Position numbers and translations under genes: made by a program. Below are positions 16,058 through 26,087 of a stretch of 64,000 nt of DNA, in pieces; position 1 is the first letter of the stretch, and every line of letters starts with the position of its first letter. The stretch covers positions 1 to 64,000 of the forward strand of contig JAMJTW010000034.1 of the NCBI GenBank assembly GCA_024281175.1, written 5' to 3'. Below the pieces are notes generated by a model, which was not told the DNA's origin, made no database searches, and saw only the letters and a list, made by a program, of their open reading frames with translations. Origin of the DNA: Candidatus Thiovulum imperiosus. GTDB lineage: Bacteria; Campylobacterota; Campylobacteria; Campylobacterales; Thiovulaceae.

Positions 16058-17775
16058 TAATATACTCTCTCTTTCACTTCAAAACGACCTAGTGTAACAG
16101 GCATTTTCTCAAGTCTTAAACTACCATCTTTCTCCATATAAGCCATTGTGTGGTGGAGGAACATCTCATCATTTCGAGCTGGGAAATCTTCTCGGAAATG
16201 TCCGCCTCGACTCTCTTCTCGATACAATGCACCCTCAACAATGAAACTTGAATACTCAAGCATATGTCCAAGCTCTATCGCCTCTTGAAGTTCTGTATTG
16301 AAAAGTCTCGATTTATCTTCAATTCTGATATTTTTAAATCTCTCATTCAGAGACTTTATAACTTCGATTTGTGCTTTCAAGCTCTTTTCTGTTCGGAAAA
16401 CTCCAGCATTTTCAGACATTGTCTCTTGAAGTTCATCACGAATTTTTGAAACAGACTCTGTTCCGTTGTTTTTAAGAACCCAAGAAATCTCTTTTTCCAT
16501 ACTTTCAGCATCAACTTCGGAAACTTCCCCAAACTCTAGTGAGTCAATATCTTTGCTCATCTCAATTCCAACATGTTTTCCAAAAAGAAGAGCTTCAAGA
16601 ACAGAGTTTGCACCGAGTCGGTTTGCACCATGAACAGAGACACATGCACACTCACCAGCAGCATAGAAGCCCTCTACTAGGTTTCCGTCGTGGTCTTTCT
16701 GAACTTGACCTCGAATATTTGTTGGAATTCCACCCATTGAGTAGTGAGCTGTATCAGAAATTAGAATTGGCTCTTTTATCATATCAAGCCCAAGGAAAGT
16801 GAGTGCTAAATCTCGAAGTTCTGGAAGTCGAGTCATGATTTTATCTTTTCCAAGATGAGTCAAGTCGAGATAAACAGCATCTTTTCTCTCTCCAACTCCT
16901 CGACCCTCATGTATCTCTTTTGTAATAGCTCTACTTACAACATCTCTTGGAGCAAGTTCCATCTTTTCAGGAGCGTAGTTTTTCATAAATCTTTCGCCCT
17001 CTGAGTTGTAGAGAAGACCTCCCTCACCTCTTGCTGCTTCTGAAATTAGAATTCCTGTTCCCGCAAGTCCGCTCGGGTGAAACTGAACAAACTCCATATC
17101 TTCAAGTGGCAGACCATGTCTTGCAACAATCGAAAGACCATCACCAGTATTTGCATGGGCGTTAGAATTTATCTTAAATGCTCTTGCATAACCACCAGTT
17201 GCAAACATTACCGCTTTTGTGTGAAAGATAACTTTCTCTTCAAGATTTCGGATATTAAAAGCGACAACTCCATTCACTTTTCCATCGTGATAGACAATGT
17301 CAGCTACATACCACTCATCTAAAAAGTCGACTCCAGCACGGTGAGCTTGTTCGTAAGTTGCTTGAAGAAGTGCAATTCCTGTTCGGTCAGCAGCATAACA
17401 TGCTCGAGGTTTGCTCTGTCCTCCAAATGGTCGTTGTGCAATTTCACCTTTCTCATTTCTTGAAAAAGCAGCACCCATTCTTTCCGCCCATCGGACAGTT
17501 TCAGGAGCTTTGGAACAGAGAAGTTCAACAGCATCTTGGTCAGCTAAATAGTCGCTACCTTTTACTGTATCAAACATGTGAAGTTCAACACTATCTTCTT
17601 CGCTTAGAGCAGCGTTAATTCCGCCTTGAGCAGCACCAGAATGGCTTCGGAGTGGGTGAAGTTTCGTTAGAACTGCGACATGATGACCATGCTTTTCGAG
17701 TTCCATCGCTGCAGCATTACCTGCAAGACCTGCCCCAACAACGATGGCATCATATTTCTTTATAGGAATACTCAT
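16057..17775 (-). CDS. sdhA: Succinate dehydrogenase/fumarate reductase flavoprotein subunit
   Basis: Catalytic FAD subunit that interconverts succinate and fumarate. The dinucleotide-binding motif is VVGAGLAGNAAA (12-23). HSGAAQGG with H45 is the covalent-FAD site, and RGEGG and HGANRLGANS-type active-site blocks follow. It has 572 residues. The N-terminus runs straight into the Rossmann fold with no Tat or Sec signal, so the complex should face the cytoplasm, unlike the periplasmic MfrA of some relatives. First gene of sdhABE; a small inverted repeat at 17820-17848 precedes it. Confidence 0.95.
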   Translation of the reverse strand: MSIPIKKYDAIVVGAGLAGNAAAMELEKHGHHVAVLTKLHPLRSHSGAAQGGINAALSEEDSVELHMFDTVKGSDYLADQDAVELLCSKAPETVRWAERMGAAFSRNEKGEIAQRPFGGQSKPRACYAADRTGIALLQATYEQAHRAGVDFLDEWYVADIVYHDGKVNGVVAFNIRNLEEKVIFHTKAVMFATGGYARAFKINSNAHANTGDGLSIVARHGLPLEDMEFVQFHPSGLAGTGILISEAARGEGGLLYNSEGERFMKNYAPEKMELAPRDVVSRAITKEIHEGRGVGERKDAVYLDLTHLGKDKIMTRLPELRDLALTFLGLDMIKEPILISDTAHYSMGGIPTNIRGQVQKDHDGNLVEGFYAAGECACVSVHGANRLGANSVLEALLFGKHVGIEMSKDIDSLEFGEVSEVDAESMEKEISWVLKNNGTESVSKIRDELQETMSENAGVFRTEKSLKAQIEVIKSLNERFKNIRIEDKSRLFNTELQEAIELGHMLEYSSFIVEGALYREESRGGHFREDFPARNDEMFLHHTMAYMEKDGSLRLEKMPVTLGRFEVKERVY

Positions 17776-17819
17776 ATAGTTCGATGAATTAGGAAAATCA
17801 TCGCTCCTTTCATAAAATT

Positions 17820-17848
17820 TTAATTCGCTTCCAATTTTAACGAATTAA
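17820..17848. promoter_or_regulatory. Inverted repeat between argonaute and sdhA
   Basis: TTAATTCG (17820-17827) and CGAATTAA (17841-17848) face each other 45 bases upstream of the sdhA start and after the argonaute stop. It could be an operator for sdhABE or a weak terminator for the upstream gene. Confidence 0.35.
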
Positions 17849-17893
17849 GGTAGTAATGAAACTGATATGTAACTTTCAAGACTTCTCTCTTTC

Positions 17894-19663
17894 TTATATC
17901 CAATATATGTGTTGGAATACTTCGCTATTTGGTTCAACACCATAACTAAGAAACTTAGATATTTTATGAGAGTAGTGAACAGTTGCTGGTAATCTGGTAT
18001 CTTGATATGAACCATAACTCATATATGTAAAATCAAAAATATCTTTTATAACTTTTTCAAAATCCATCTTCTCATCATTGAGAGCTATGTACTCAACTTT
18101 CAGAGGCTGTTTTGTTCCAACTTTACTATTTGTAGTAACAACAATTGCCCTGTTTTCAGAATACTCTAACCAGACTCCTTTTGCAGGGTTTGAAACTCCT
18201 TTTGTAGTTTCAAAAACTCGAACAGACGGGCTTTTAGTTATATAGACAATATGAGCTTTTATATCATTTGCTTTGAAATATCTCCTTAAAGTTTCAACTT
18301 CATTTTCTGGTTTATTACCGTCCCGATGAATTACTATCTTTTTACCTGAAAATTTCTTTGCTGAAAAGAGTTTAGAAACCTCATCATCTCTAATTTTCTC
18401 TCCAAGCATCTCCACTTTCTTTGTTGCAAGAAACTCTCCATTCTCTGAAAAGAAGTAAACACCACCAGAACGATTTAGCATCTTCTCTTCTTTTTTCATT
18501 CTTGAAACATCAAAACCAACATAAAAATCTACTTCTCTTTTCTTGTTTAAAATATAGGGAGTATCTCCATATTTAGCAGAGATTTGAAGAAAGATATTTA
18601 GTAAAGTTGCAGATTGTCCCTTTTCTAAATTTTTCTTGTTTATAAATTGAGTTGGAAATGACTCCTGCAACATCGCATTTTTGATTTGGTGATACATATC
18701 ACCTTTCTCTTCAAAGACAATAACTGGAAGAAATTTCCCTCTCTTCTCTAAACTCTTTACAAAATCTCTACTCTTCTTTTCCAGTTCAAATCTATTGAGT
18801 TTTCGTATATCAGCTTGAGTAAAATATCTCTCTAAAACTGGAAATTCCCATAGAGCATTTTGAACAAATCCCTCTTCTATTTTTCCAGTTATATCGAGAA
18901 TTGCTAAATTGTAAGTTCCTGAACTTTTGTAAAAACCGTATCTCTTCAATTGGTTTGTAATATCATAATCTTTTATTTTTTCAACAACTCTATTTCCACC
19001 AATTATAAAAGTTGGTCTCTCTACTTCTTTGAAATCTCCTACTATCTTGAGAGATATGTTCTCTCTCTCAAGAATGGGTTTTATTTTTTTTATCCACTCT
19101 CTGCCAATTATTTGTCTTCTATTTACTGGAGTTAGACTATAATAGTTTCTTATCTCTTTTTGAAGAGCTTCAGAGTATTCGATAAAAACCTTTTTTCTTA
19201 AAAAGTTTGGAAAATAGATATATCCATTTTCATCTCTGTATAGATATTTTGTTTTAGAAATAGCTAGTATCTCTTTTAGCTTCTTAGGATATCTTGAAGT
19301 AAGATAGAGTTTTGTCTCTTCTATTTTCTTTTCACCAACTTCTTCCCAAAGAACAGATGAGAACTTTGGACTTTTTCCTGAAAATATATTTATAAGGCGT
19401 TTCTCTGAAAACTCTTCTGTGCCATCTAAAACATCTTCTAAGTAGATTTTTGATTTGAAATCGATAGAGATAAAATCTGTACCATCTTTTCTATAATCCA
19501 ATTGTCTGTATAGGTGATACTCTCCGATTTGAGTCTCGTCAAATTTGCTATAAACCTCATGTTTGTCAAATATCTCATATAACTCTTTAGCTTTATCTTG
19601 TATGTAATATTTCTCTTCTGGAAAGTAGATTTTAAAAATTGTTGCGGAATAGGTATTTTTCAT
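17894..19663 (-). CDS. Prokaryotic Argonaute with intact catalytic tetrad
   Basis: A nucleic-acid-guided nuclease candidate. The PIWI domain (about 375-589) has the DEDX residues D385 (YVGFDVS), E422 (MLGEKI), D448 (VIHRDGN) and H566 (VHYSHK), so it should cleave. The MID domain (about 300-370) carries Y324, K328, Q339 and K364, the usual set for binding a 5'-phosphate guide end. At 589 residues it is shorter than most long Argonautes (about 700) but similar to Marinitoga MpAgo (about 640); the N and PAZ regions must be compact. It stands alone, with no cas genes, nuclease, helicase or Sir2/TIR partner, between sdhA and the divergent ttcA. It probably defends against plasmids or phage, by analogy with characterised pAgos. 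Confidence 0.9.
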   Translation of the reverse strand: MKNTYSATIFKIYFPEEKYYIQDKAKELYEIFDKHEVYSKFDETQIGEYHLYRQLDYRKDGTDFISIDFKSKIYLEDVLDGTEEFSEKRLINIFSGKSPKFSSVLWEEVGEKKIEETKLYLTSRYPKKLKEILAISKTKYLYRDENGYIYFPNFLRKKVFIEYSEALQKEIRNYYSLTPVNRRQIIGREWIKKIKPILERENISLKIVGDFKEVERPTFIIGGNRVVEKIKDYDITNQLKRYGFYKSSGTYNLAILDITGKIEEGFVQNALWEFPVLERYFTQADIRKLNRFELEKKSRDFVKSLEKRGKFLPVIVFEEKGDMYHQIKNAMLQESFPTQFINKKNLEKGQSATLLNIFLQISAKYGDTPYILNKKREVDFYVGFDVSRMKKEEKMLNRSGGVYFFSENGEFLATKKVEMLGEKIRDDEVSKLFSAKKFSGKKIVIHRDGNKPENEVETLRRYFKANDIKAHIVYITKSPSVRVFETTKGVSNPAKGVWLEYSENRAIVVTTNSKVGTKQPLKVEYIALNDEKMDFEKVIKDIFDFTYMSYGSYQDTRLPATVHYSHKISKFLSYGVEPNSEVFQHIYWI

Positions 19664-19716
19664 TTTTTAATGTAATTATAGTTGAGAGTGTAAAATTTCG
19701 CAAAAAGTGAAAATAG

Positions 19717-20472
19717 TTGAAAAGTCCAAGAATTGAGATAAGTAAGAAACTTTTGCGAAAAGTTGGAAAGACAAATGGAGAGTTTAAACTTATAGGAGAG
19801 GGTGATAAGATAGTTTTGGGATTGAGTGGGGGAAAAGACTCTCTAATGTTAGCTCATATTTTAAAACATATCCACAGACACGCACCTTACAATTTTGAAT
19901 TTGTTGCTGTGACAGTAGATTACGGTATGGGTGAAGATTTCTCAAAACTTCAAGAACATACAAAACAGTATGATATACCTCATCAGATATATAAAACAGA
20001 AATTTATGATATCGCTACTGATAAGATAAGAGAAAATAGTTCTTACTGCTCTTTTTTCTCTCGAATGAGAAGAGGAGCTATCTATTCAGCATCTGAAAAA
20101 TTGGGATTTAATAAAGTTGCCTTGGGTCACCATCTTGACGACGCTATTGAAAGTTTTTTTATGAATATGTTTTATAACAGTACAATGAGGTCTCTACCTC
20201 CAAAATATGTTGCTGGAAATGGCTTGGAAGTTATCCGTCCTCTAATTAAAGTTCGTGAAAGGCAACTTTTTGATGGTGCTATAAAATCAGGACTTCCAAC
20301 AATTGGAGATGAAGCCTGTCCATCGATGAGGTTCGATGTAAAAAAGCCACATCTTCGATTTGAGATGAAAGAGATGTTAGGAGAGCTTGAAGAGAAGCAT
20401 CCCAAAATGTTTGAATCAATTGGAAGAGCCTTTGGAAATTTCCATTTAGACTCCTTTTTTATAGAAAAATAA
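19717..20472 (+). CDS. ttcA: TtcA-family tRNA 2-thiocytidine synthetase, one Cys of the motif missing
   Basis: PP-loop ATPase expected to thiolate C32 of tRNAs. SGGKDS (37-42) is the PP-loop; GHHLDDAIE (about 137-145) and the basic SRMRRG block follow the family. TtcA enzymes hold an iron-sulfur cluster with a CxxC pair and a later Cys. Here the first position is C111 (YCSFFSR), the second is replaced by F114, and the late cysteine is C201 (DEACPS). So a canonical ligand is absent and the enzyme may use another cluster ligand or be a related thiolase. TTG start at 19717; 53 bp shared with the divergent argonaute. Confidence 0.8.
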   Translation: MKSPRIEISKKLLRKVGKTNGEFKLIGEGDKIVLGLSGGKDSLMLAHILKHIHRHAPYNFEFVAVTVDYGMGEDFSKLQEHTKQYDIPHQIYKTEIYDIATDKIRENSSYCSFFSRMRRGAIYSASEKLGFNKVALGHHLDDAIESFFMNMFYNSTMRSLPPKYVAGNGLEVIRPLIKVRERQLFDGAIKSGLPTIGDEACPSMRFDVKKPHLRFEMKEMLGELEEKHPKMFESIGRAFGNFHLDSFFIEK

Positions 20473-20478
20473 AATCTA

Positions 20479-20537
20479 TTTGGAATCTGAGCTTGGATTC
20501 CAGATTTGGAATTTTAGCTTTTGATTCCAAGTTTTTT
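20479..20537. terminator. Bidirectional terminator between ttcA and pdxJ
   Basis: Nested inverted repeats (TTTGGAATC at 20479-20487 facing GATTCCAA at 20523-20530, with an internal GGATTCC/TTTGGAAT pair) followed by TTTTTT, in the convergent spacer. Confidence 0.6.
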
Positions 20538-21312
20538 ACAAAAGTTCTCGCATTTCAGCAACAGCTTTTTCTAATCCGACAAAAACTGAACGGGCAACAA
20601 TTGCTTGACCAATATTAACTTCTTCAATTTCAGGAATTTCTCGAATTAGTTTTATATTTTGATAGTTCAGACCGTGACCAACGGCAACTCGAATTCCAAG
20701 TTCTTTTACAGATTTGGAACTATTTTCTAAGTTTTCTAGCTCTTTCTCTAATTCTGATTTCAGCTCTTTTCTACTTTTGAGAAGTTCAGGAATTTTATGG
20801 TGAGAGTTTCGAAGATTTGTGTAGAGCATTCCAAAAAGGTTTGCAAATTTTCCAGTGTGGAACTCTATCGCTTCAACTCCCAACTTTTTTGCAAAATTTA
20901 TACTTTCTATATTTGGGTCGATGAAAAGGGAGACTTCAATATCTCTTTTATGTAATTCTGTTACAGCAACTTCAACTCTATGCAAATTTCTTTTTAAATC
21001 CAAACCACCTTCTGTTGTAACCTCATTACGGTTTTCAGGAACTATTGTAGCTCGATTTGGTTTATCTCTTTTTGTGATTTCAACAATTTCTGGAGAGATT
21101 GACATCTCAAGATTTACAGGTAGGACAGAGTTTTGAATGATGTTTTCAACATCAAAATCGACAATATGTCTTCTATCTTCTCGGAGATGAATTGTGATTT
21201 GGTCTCCACCACCTCGCTCTACAAGTGATAGTGTATCGATGAGGTTAGGAGAATTTACTCTTCTCGCTTCTCTTAAAACTGCAATATGGTCAATATTTAC
21301 TCCGAAGTACAT
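20536..21312 (-). CDS. pdxJ: Pyridoxine 5'-phosphate synthase
   Basis: Condenses 3-amino-2-oxopropyl phosphate with deoxyxylulose 5-phosphate in de novo vitamin B6 synthesis. The N-terminal [15 protein letters not shown] and [17 protein letters not shown] blocks are characteristic, and VGHGLNY is near the C-terminus. I place the start at the ATG at 21312, with GGAGAA six bases upstream, rather than the ATG at 21324; this gives the family's usual MxxGVNIDH beginning. It overlaps the argH end by 16 bases, so the two are co-transcribed. Confidence 0.95.
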   Translation of the reverse strand: MYFGVNIDHIAVLREARRVNSPNLIDTLSLVERGGGDQITIHLREDRRHIVDFDVENIIQNSVLPVNLEMSISPEIVEITKRDKPNRATIVPENRNEVTTEGGLDLKRNLHRVEVAVTELHKRDIEVSLFIDPNIESINFAKKLGVEAIEFHTGKFANLFGMLYTNLRNSHHKIPELLKSRKELKSELEKELENLENSSKSVKELGIRVAVGHGLNYQNIKLIREIPEIEEVNIGQAIVARSVFVGLEKAVAEMRELL

Positions 21313-22685
21313 CTTATTCTCCAATTTCTAAAATCTGATATTTGTCGTTTTGTCTCTTTAGAAGCTGTACCACCAAAAGAGTTTCGAGAGTTCATGGAGT
21401 TTCGAAGAGAGAGAGTAGGAATTACATCTTCTTCTATTCTTGAATCTATCTTTTGAAGTTCAGAAAATTCTATTTTACTCAAATCTACTCCAAGAGTTTC
21501 GGCTTTTGCAACAGCTTCACCTGTTATAAAGTGAGCTTCTCGAAAAGGGACACCCTGTTTCACTAAGTAGTCTGCTAAATCAGTAGCTGTAAGATGTCCA
21601 ACTTCAGTAGCTTTCTCCATCTTTTCAGAATTTATTTTCAAAGTTTTAAGAGACTCTGTAAGAATTTCTAAAGATATTTCTGCTGTTTCAACAGAGTCAA
21701 AAACACCCTCTTTATCTTCCTGCATATCTTTATTGTAAGCTAGAGGCAATCCTTTCATAACTGTAAGTAGTGAAATCAGATTTCCATTTACTCTACCACT
21801 TTTAGCTCGAAGAAGTTCGGCAACATCTGGATTTTTCTTTTGAGGCATAATTGAACTTCCAGTTGAGTAGGCATCTGAAAAAGTTACAAATCCAAATTCA
21901 TAACTACTCCATAAAATAAGTTCTTCTGAAAGTCTTGAGATATGAACAAAGAGAGTAGAGATATTGAAAAGAATTTCTAAAGCAAAATCTCGGTCACTTA
22001 CAGTATCGAGGCAGTTTTGAGAAACCTCATCAAAACCTAAAAGGTTTGCTGTTCTAATTCTATCTATATTGTGAGGAGTTCCAGCAAGAGCTGCACAACC
22101 AAGAGGAGATACAGAGTTTCTTTTGATAGAGTCTATAAATCTTAAATAGTCTCTACGGAACATTGAAACATAGGCGATGAGGTGATATCCAAAATTTGTT
22201 GGTTGAGCGTGTTGAAGATGAGTCATTCCTGGAATTAAAGTCTCTGTATGTTTTTCAGCAATATCTAAAAGAGCATCTATAAGTTCTAAAATCTGTTTGG
22301 AAAGTTCCTTGCTTTTATTTTGCACAAAAAGACGAAAATCTGTGGCTACTTGGTCATTTCTACTTCGAGCTGTATGAAGTCTCTTTCCAACATCTCCAGC
22401 AATTTCTGTAATTCTTTTCTCAATTGCCATGTGAATATCTTCATCAGAAATTTGAAAATCAAACTCTCCTTTTTCAATCTCTTTTTCAACTTGCTTTAGT
22501 GCATCTATCACTTTTAAACTATCCTCTTTTAAGAGAATTCCAACTTCTCCAAGCATCGTAGCGTGAGCAATTGAACCCTGAATATCTTCTTTGTAAAGTT
22601 TTTTATCGAATGGAATTGAGGCGTTGAATTTATCTAAAAGAGATGAAGACTCTTCTTCAAATCTTCCTGACCACATTTTTGACAT
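21297..22685 (-). CDS. argH: Argininosuccinate lyase
   Basis: Last step of arginine biosynthesis, releasing fumarate and arginine. The fumarase-superfamily signature [12 protein letters not shown] is intact, as are TARSRNDQ and [11 protein letters not shown], which shape the active site. Full length at 462 residues. First gene of argH-pdxJ. The start ATG at 22685 begins MSKMWSGRF, the normal ArgH N-terminus. Confidence 0.96.
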   Translation of the reverse strand: MSKMWSGRFEEESSSLLDKFNASIPFDKKLYKEDIQGSIAHATMLGEVGILLKEDSLKVIDALKQVEKEIEKGEFDFQISDEDIHMAIEKRITEIAGDVGKRLHTARSRNDQVATDFRLFVQNKSKELSKQILELIDALLDIAEKHTETLIPGMTHLQHAQPTNFGYHLIAYVSMFRRDYLRFIDSIKRNSVSPLGCAALAGTPHNIDRIRTANLLGFDEVSQNCLDTVSDRDFALEILFNISTLFVHISRLSEELILWSSYEFGFVTFSDAYSTGSSIMPQKKNPDVAELLRAKSGRVNGNLISLLTVMKGLPLAYNKDMQEDKEGVFDSVETAEISLEILTESLKTLKINSEKMEKATEVGHLTATDLADYLVKQGVPFREAHFITGEAVAKAETLGVDLSKIEFSELQKIDSRIEEDVIPTLSLRNSMNSRNSFGGTASKETKRQISDFRNWRIRCTSE

Positions 22686-22726
22686 GTAGTTCCTTTTTCA
22701 GGAATTCTAACAAAATAGCTAAATCG

Positions 22727-22864
22727 GGGAGTGACAAAATAGCTGTTCCTGTCACCTCGACTGGAGCAAAGCGGAATGGAGAGGTATCCTTTCAGATGTT
22801 TCGACTCCGCTCAACACCAGAATTTAGTTTCTGAGAGATGAAAATCTTCTATTTGGTCAATCCC
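22727..22864. repeat. Spacer inverted-repeat element with replaced interior
   Basis: It starts GGGAGTGACAAAATAG and ends CTATTTGGTCAATCCC, the same ends as the 57113-57242 element. The interior instead carries another repeat motif (TCACCTCGACTGGAG ... TTTCGACTCCGCTCAAC). A half-copy of the second repeat family (TTTCTCACCCAAAAGGG, 22881-22922) follows directly. The whole 22686-22982 gap is made of such repeats and has no gene. Confidence 0.75.
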
Positions 22865-22880
22865 ACTTATTTTTACTCAA

Positions 22881-22922
22881 AGTGATGTAAAAGATTTCTC
22901 ACCCAAAAGGGTTCGAAATGAC
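22881..22922. repeat. Half-copy of the GTCATTTCGA repeat family
   Basis: It contains AAAAGATTTCTCACCCAAAAG followed by GGTTCGAAATGAC. The same arm occurs at 46404-46464 and, on the opposite strand, in 30698-30781. Confidence 0.7.
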
Positions 22923-22982
22923 ATATAGGTTGTGAAGAGAGTTGTAGGTTTTTAAAGAGGGGAGAATTCCCCCCTAAATTTA

Positions 22983-24305
22983 CTATGGTTTAATATAGAA
23001 CTCTAAAATTTCATACTGAACATACCAAACAGCAACACTGACGATATATCCGATAAGAATAGTCCAAGCGTATTTCATATGTGCACCAAAAGTATAAATT
23101 CCGTGCATTCTTCCCATAACACCAACTCCAGCGGCAGAACCAAAAGAGATAAGACTTCCACCAACTCCAGCTGTAAGTGTTACAAGCATCCACTGGTCAA
23201 GTCCAAGGTCTGGACTAGCTTTTAAAACAGCACTCATAACAGGAACATTATCAACAATTGCTGAGAGGAAACCGACCCCAATATTTACTGCTGTTGGAGA
23301 GAACTCATCATAAAGTTTCACTGCTAAATCAAGGAAACCGATAAAGTGTAAAGCACCAACTGCACCAAGAATACCAACAAAGAAGATAAGAGTATCATGT
23401 TCAATGTGAGAGATAGCACCAAAAATATTTGGAGAGTGTTTTTTAGCTTGTTTCAATCTATAAGCGTAAAGTTTTAATACAGAGAGACCGAAAAGCATAC
23501 CCCACATTGGAGGAAAGTGTAAAAACTGTTTTCCAATTACAGCCGTAGCAATTGTAAAAATTCCTAAAAAGATGATAGTTGTTCCACCAGGAAGAATATG
23601 AGGAGCTTTTTCTGAACTATCTAACTCTTTTGGCTTATCATTAGGAACAAATCTTGCAAGAATTATTGCAGTAGCTAACCAACCTAAAATAGATGCTGGG
23701 AACAGGAACATAAAGTCTGTAAAAGTTCCCTTTTCAGCAGTCCACGCCATAAGAGTTGTGATATCTCCAAATGGTGACCAAGCTCCACCAGCATTTGCTG
23801 AAACAACAATGTTTATTGCTCCAGGAACTAAGAAATCAATTCTGTCTTTCTCAAGTGTAATAAGAACTGTTGAAAGAATTAGAGCCGTAGTTAAGTTATC
23901 TGCAACTGGACTTAAAAAGAATGCGATAAAACCAGTTATCCAGAAAAGCTGTCGATAAGAGTATCCTTTAGAGATAAGTTTATATTTTAGAACTTCAAAA
24001 ACTTGTCTCTCTACAAGAGCTTCGATAAATGTCATTGCAACATAAAGGAAAAAGAATATCTCAGCAATCTCTAAAATTAGATGGTCGAGTTCATGTTCGA
24101 GAGGGTGGAGGTCGAAACCATTTATAGCATAATAAGCTCCTATCATAATGAACATAGAAGTTCCTAAAAAGAGTGCAGGTTTTGCCTTGTTTATTTCAAA
24201 TTTCTCTTCTGTTGCGATAAAGAAATATCCAACAACAAAGAAAAAGAGCATTGAGAGACCAAATATGGTTCCCGTTAAATCTACCCAACCTTCAATTCCG
24301 GCCAT
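22983..24305 (-). CDS. nhaD: NhaD-type Na+/H+ antiporter
   Basis: Inner-membrane sodium:proton antiporter of the ion-transporter superfamily, with about 11-12 hydrophobic segments across 440 residues. Family hallmarks are SPVADNLTTALI and SANAGGAWSPFGDITTLM in the middle, and AIVDNVPVMSA and GGSLISFGSAAGVGVMG near the end. NhaD proteins are typical of marine and halotolerant bacteria, so it fits a sodium-based habitat. Monocistronic, flanked by repeat-rich spacers. Confidence 0.93.
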   Translation of the reverse strand: MAGIEGWVDLTGTIFGLSMLFFFVVGYFFIATEEKFEINKAKPALFLGTSMFIMIGAYYAINGFDLHPLEHELDHLILEIAEIFFFLYVAMTFIEALVERQVFEVLKYKLISKGYSYRQLFWITGFIAFFLSPVADNLTTALILSTVLITLEKDRIDFLVPGAINIVVSANAGGAWSPFGDITTLMAWTAEKGTFTDFMFLFPASILGWLATAIILARFVPNDKPKELDSSEKAPHILPGGTTIIFLGIFTIATAVIGKQFLHFPPMWGMLFGLSVLKLYAYRLKQAKKHSPNIFGAISHIEHDTLIFFVGILGAVGALHFIGFLDLAVKLYDEFSPTAVNIGVGFLSAIVDNVPVMSAVLKASPDLGLDQWMLVTLTAGVGGSLISFGSAAGVGVMGRMHGIYTFGAHMKYAWTILIGYIVSVAVWYVQYEILEFYIKP

Positions 24306-24414
24306 AGTTTAACCCTTGATTATTTTTGTGTTAATTTTATCCTATTATAACTGATAGTGAAAAACAAAAAGTTTGAAATTTTCAAAAAGAGAATTCAGCT
24401 ATAATTCGGCAACT

Positions 24415-24545
24415 GTTTGCTACCAATAAGTGCTAGAGCAGAATAAATGACATAAAAATTTGAGAAAAACTCTTTGAGATGGCTTACAACCATAGAGTTT
24501 AGACTCTTAACATTCGCTCAGAGTGAAAAGATAGGCATAAAAAAG
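24415..24545. repeat. Eroded spacer repeat upstream of the DEAD-box gene
   Basis: It contains ACTCTTTGAGATGGCTTACA, CATAGAGTTTAGACTCTTAA and CATTCGCTCAGAGTGAAAAG, matching the central palindrome and one shoulder of the spacer elements. The 24306-24593 gap must also hold the promoter of the helicase gene; I see no other gene in it. Confidence 0.45.
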
Positions 24546-24593
24546 ATGACATTAATTTTGATTAGGCACTTAAAATAAAATTTAAAGATAAAT

Positions 24594-26078
24594 ATGACTT
24601 TTCAAGAATTTGGTTTAAGAACCGAGATTTTAACAGCAATAACTAGAGCAGGTTTTACAGAACCTAGTCCTGTTCAGATAGAGGCAATCCCTGCAGTTTT
24701 AGAGGGACGAGATGTAGTAGCACAAGCCCATACAGGAACAGGAAAGACAGCAGCATTTGGGCTTCCAGCTCTTTCAGGTTTAGAGTTAGATGGAAGTGTA
24801 GAAGTTTTAGTAGTAGTTCCAACACGGGAGTTGGCAATTCAGGTAAGTGACGAGATTTTCAGATTTGGTAGAGTTCTTGGAATTAGAACAGCTACAATAT
24901 ATGGTGGTTCATCATACAAAAGACAGTTGGAGCATATTAAGAATGCTTCTGTGGTGATTGGAACTCCGGGAAGACTTTTAGACCTAATAAAAGGTAAAGT
25001 GGCAGAACCTATTGATATTTCCCCATCAGTTGTTGTACTTGATGAAGCTGATGAGATGTTAGACATGGGATTTTTAGAAGATATTAAAGAGATTTTCTCA
25101 TACATGCCATCAAATAGACAGACACTACTTTTTTCAGCAACAATGCCTCCAGAGATAAGAACCCTTGCAGATAGATTTTTAGAGAACCCAAAAGTTATCT
25201 CTATTACAAAAGATAAAGTTACAAACGAGAATATAACTCAATCTTATTATGTTGTTGAAGAGAGAGAGAGAGATGAAGCTTTGGTTCGACTTATAGATTA
25301 TAAGAACCCAGTAAAATCTATCATCTTTTGTAGAACTAAAAAAGAGGTTGATAGAGTAGCTTCACACTTAAATTCTCAAGGATTTTTAGCAAAAGGTCTT
25401 CATGGAGACATTGAACAGAGAGTTCGAGAGACAACAATTCGAGAGTTTAAAAAAGGGCAGATAGAGATACTTATCGCAACAGACGTAGCCTCAAGAGGAT
25501 TAGATGTTTCTGATGTTAGCCATGTTTTCAACTACCATATTCCTTTTGATAGTGAGAGTTATGTTCACAGAATTGGTAGAACAGGAAGAGCTGGTAGAGA
25601 TGGTACTGCTGTTTCAATAATTACTCCATCAGAATTTAGAGGACTTCAAAAGATAGAGAAATCTATTGGTGCAAAACTGATTACAAAAGTTGTTCCAAAT
25701 ATTGATGAGGTTAAAGAGAAAAAGTTAGGAAGTTTTGTTAATAAAGTGAATGAACAAGAGGCAACAGAAGATGGTGCAGCTCTTGTAAGAGAACTTGAAA
25801 ATAGCTTTGATGATAGAACTCTACTCTATAAACTCGCTTCCATGTTGGCAGAAGATTACAAAATCAAGGGTTCAGATATTATTGGAAAGAGCCTTGAAGA
25901 TATCGAGAGAATTAAGAAGTATAGCTCTAACAGTGGCGGAAAAGGTGGTCGAAGAGATGGACGAAGACGACACGGTGGAGGTGGAAACAGACACTTCTCT
26001 AGAAGAAGAGATAACAGAGATTTTGGAGATAGAAGAGAGTATCGAAGTCGAGGCAAAAGAGATTTTCAAAGAAGATAG
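24594..26078 (+). CDS. DEAD-box RNA helicase
   Basis: ATP-dependent RNA helicase, probably the DeaD/CsdA type acting in ribosome assembly and RNA decay. Motifs in order: the Q motif near residue 20, AHTGTGKT (Walker A, about 45), PTREL, GTPGR, VLDEADEML (Walker B), SAT, and HRIGRTGRAGRDG (motif VI). The last 50 residues are a basic, Gly/Arg/Asp-rich tail likely to bind RNA. The long repeat-containing leader (about 290 bp) is compatible with cold-shock-style control, which is only inferred. rplI follows 10 bp downstream. Confidence 0.95.
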   Translation: MTFQEFGLRTEILTAITRAGFTEPSPVQIEAIPAVLEGRDVVAQAHTGTGKTAAFGLPALSGLELDGSVEVLVVVPTRELAIQVSDEIFRFGRVLGIRTATIYGGSSYKRQLEHIKNASVVIGTPGRLLDLIKGKVAEPIDISPSVVVLDEADEMLDMGFLEDIKEIFSYMPSNRQTLLFSATMPPEIRTLADRFLENPKVISITKDKVTNENITQSYYVVEERERDEALVRLIDYKNPVKSIIFCRTKKEVDRVASHLNSQGFLAKGLHGDIEQRVRETTIREFKKGQIEILIATDVASRGLDVSDVSHVFNYHIPFDSESYVHRIGRTGRAGRDGTAVSIITPSEFRGLQKIEKSIGAKLITKVVPNIDEVKEKKLGSFVNKVNEQEATEDGAALVRELENSFDDRTLLYKLASMLAEDYKIKGSDIIGKSLEDIERIKKYSSNSGGKGGRRDGRRRHGGGGNRHFSRRRDNRDFGDRREYRSRGKRDFQRR

Positions 26079-26087
26079 GAGTTTTAA

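Noticed and set aside
17894-19663. Argonaute as part of a CRISPR or short-pAgo defence operon
   Set aside because: Neighbours are sdhA and ttcA; no cas1/cas2, TIR, Sir2 or nuclease partner is adjacent.
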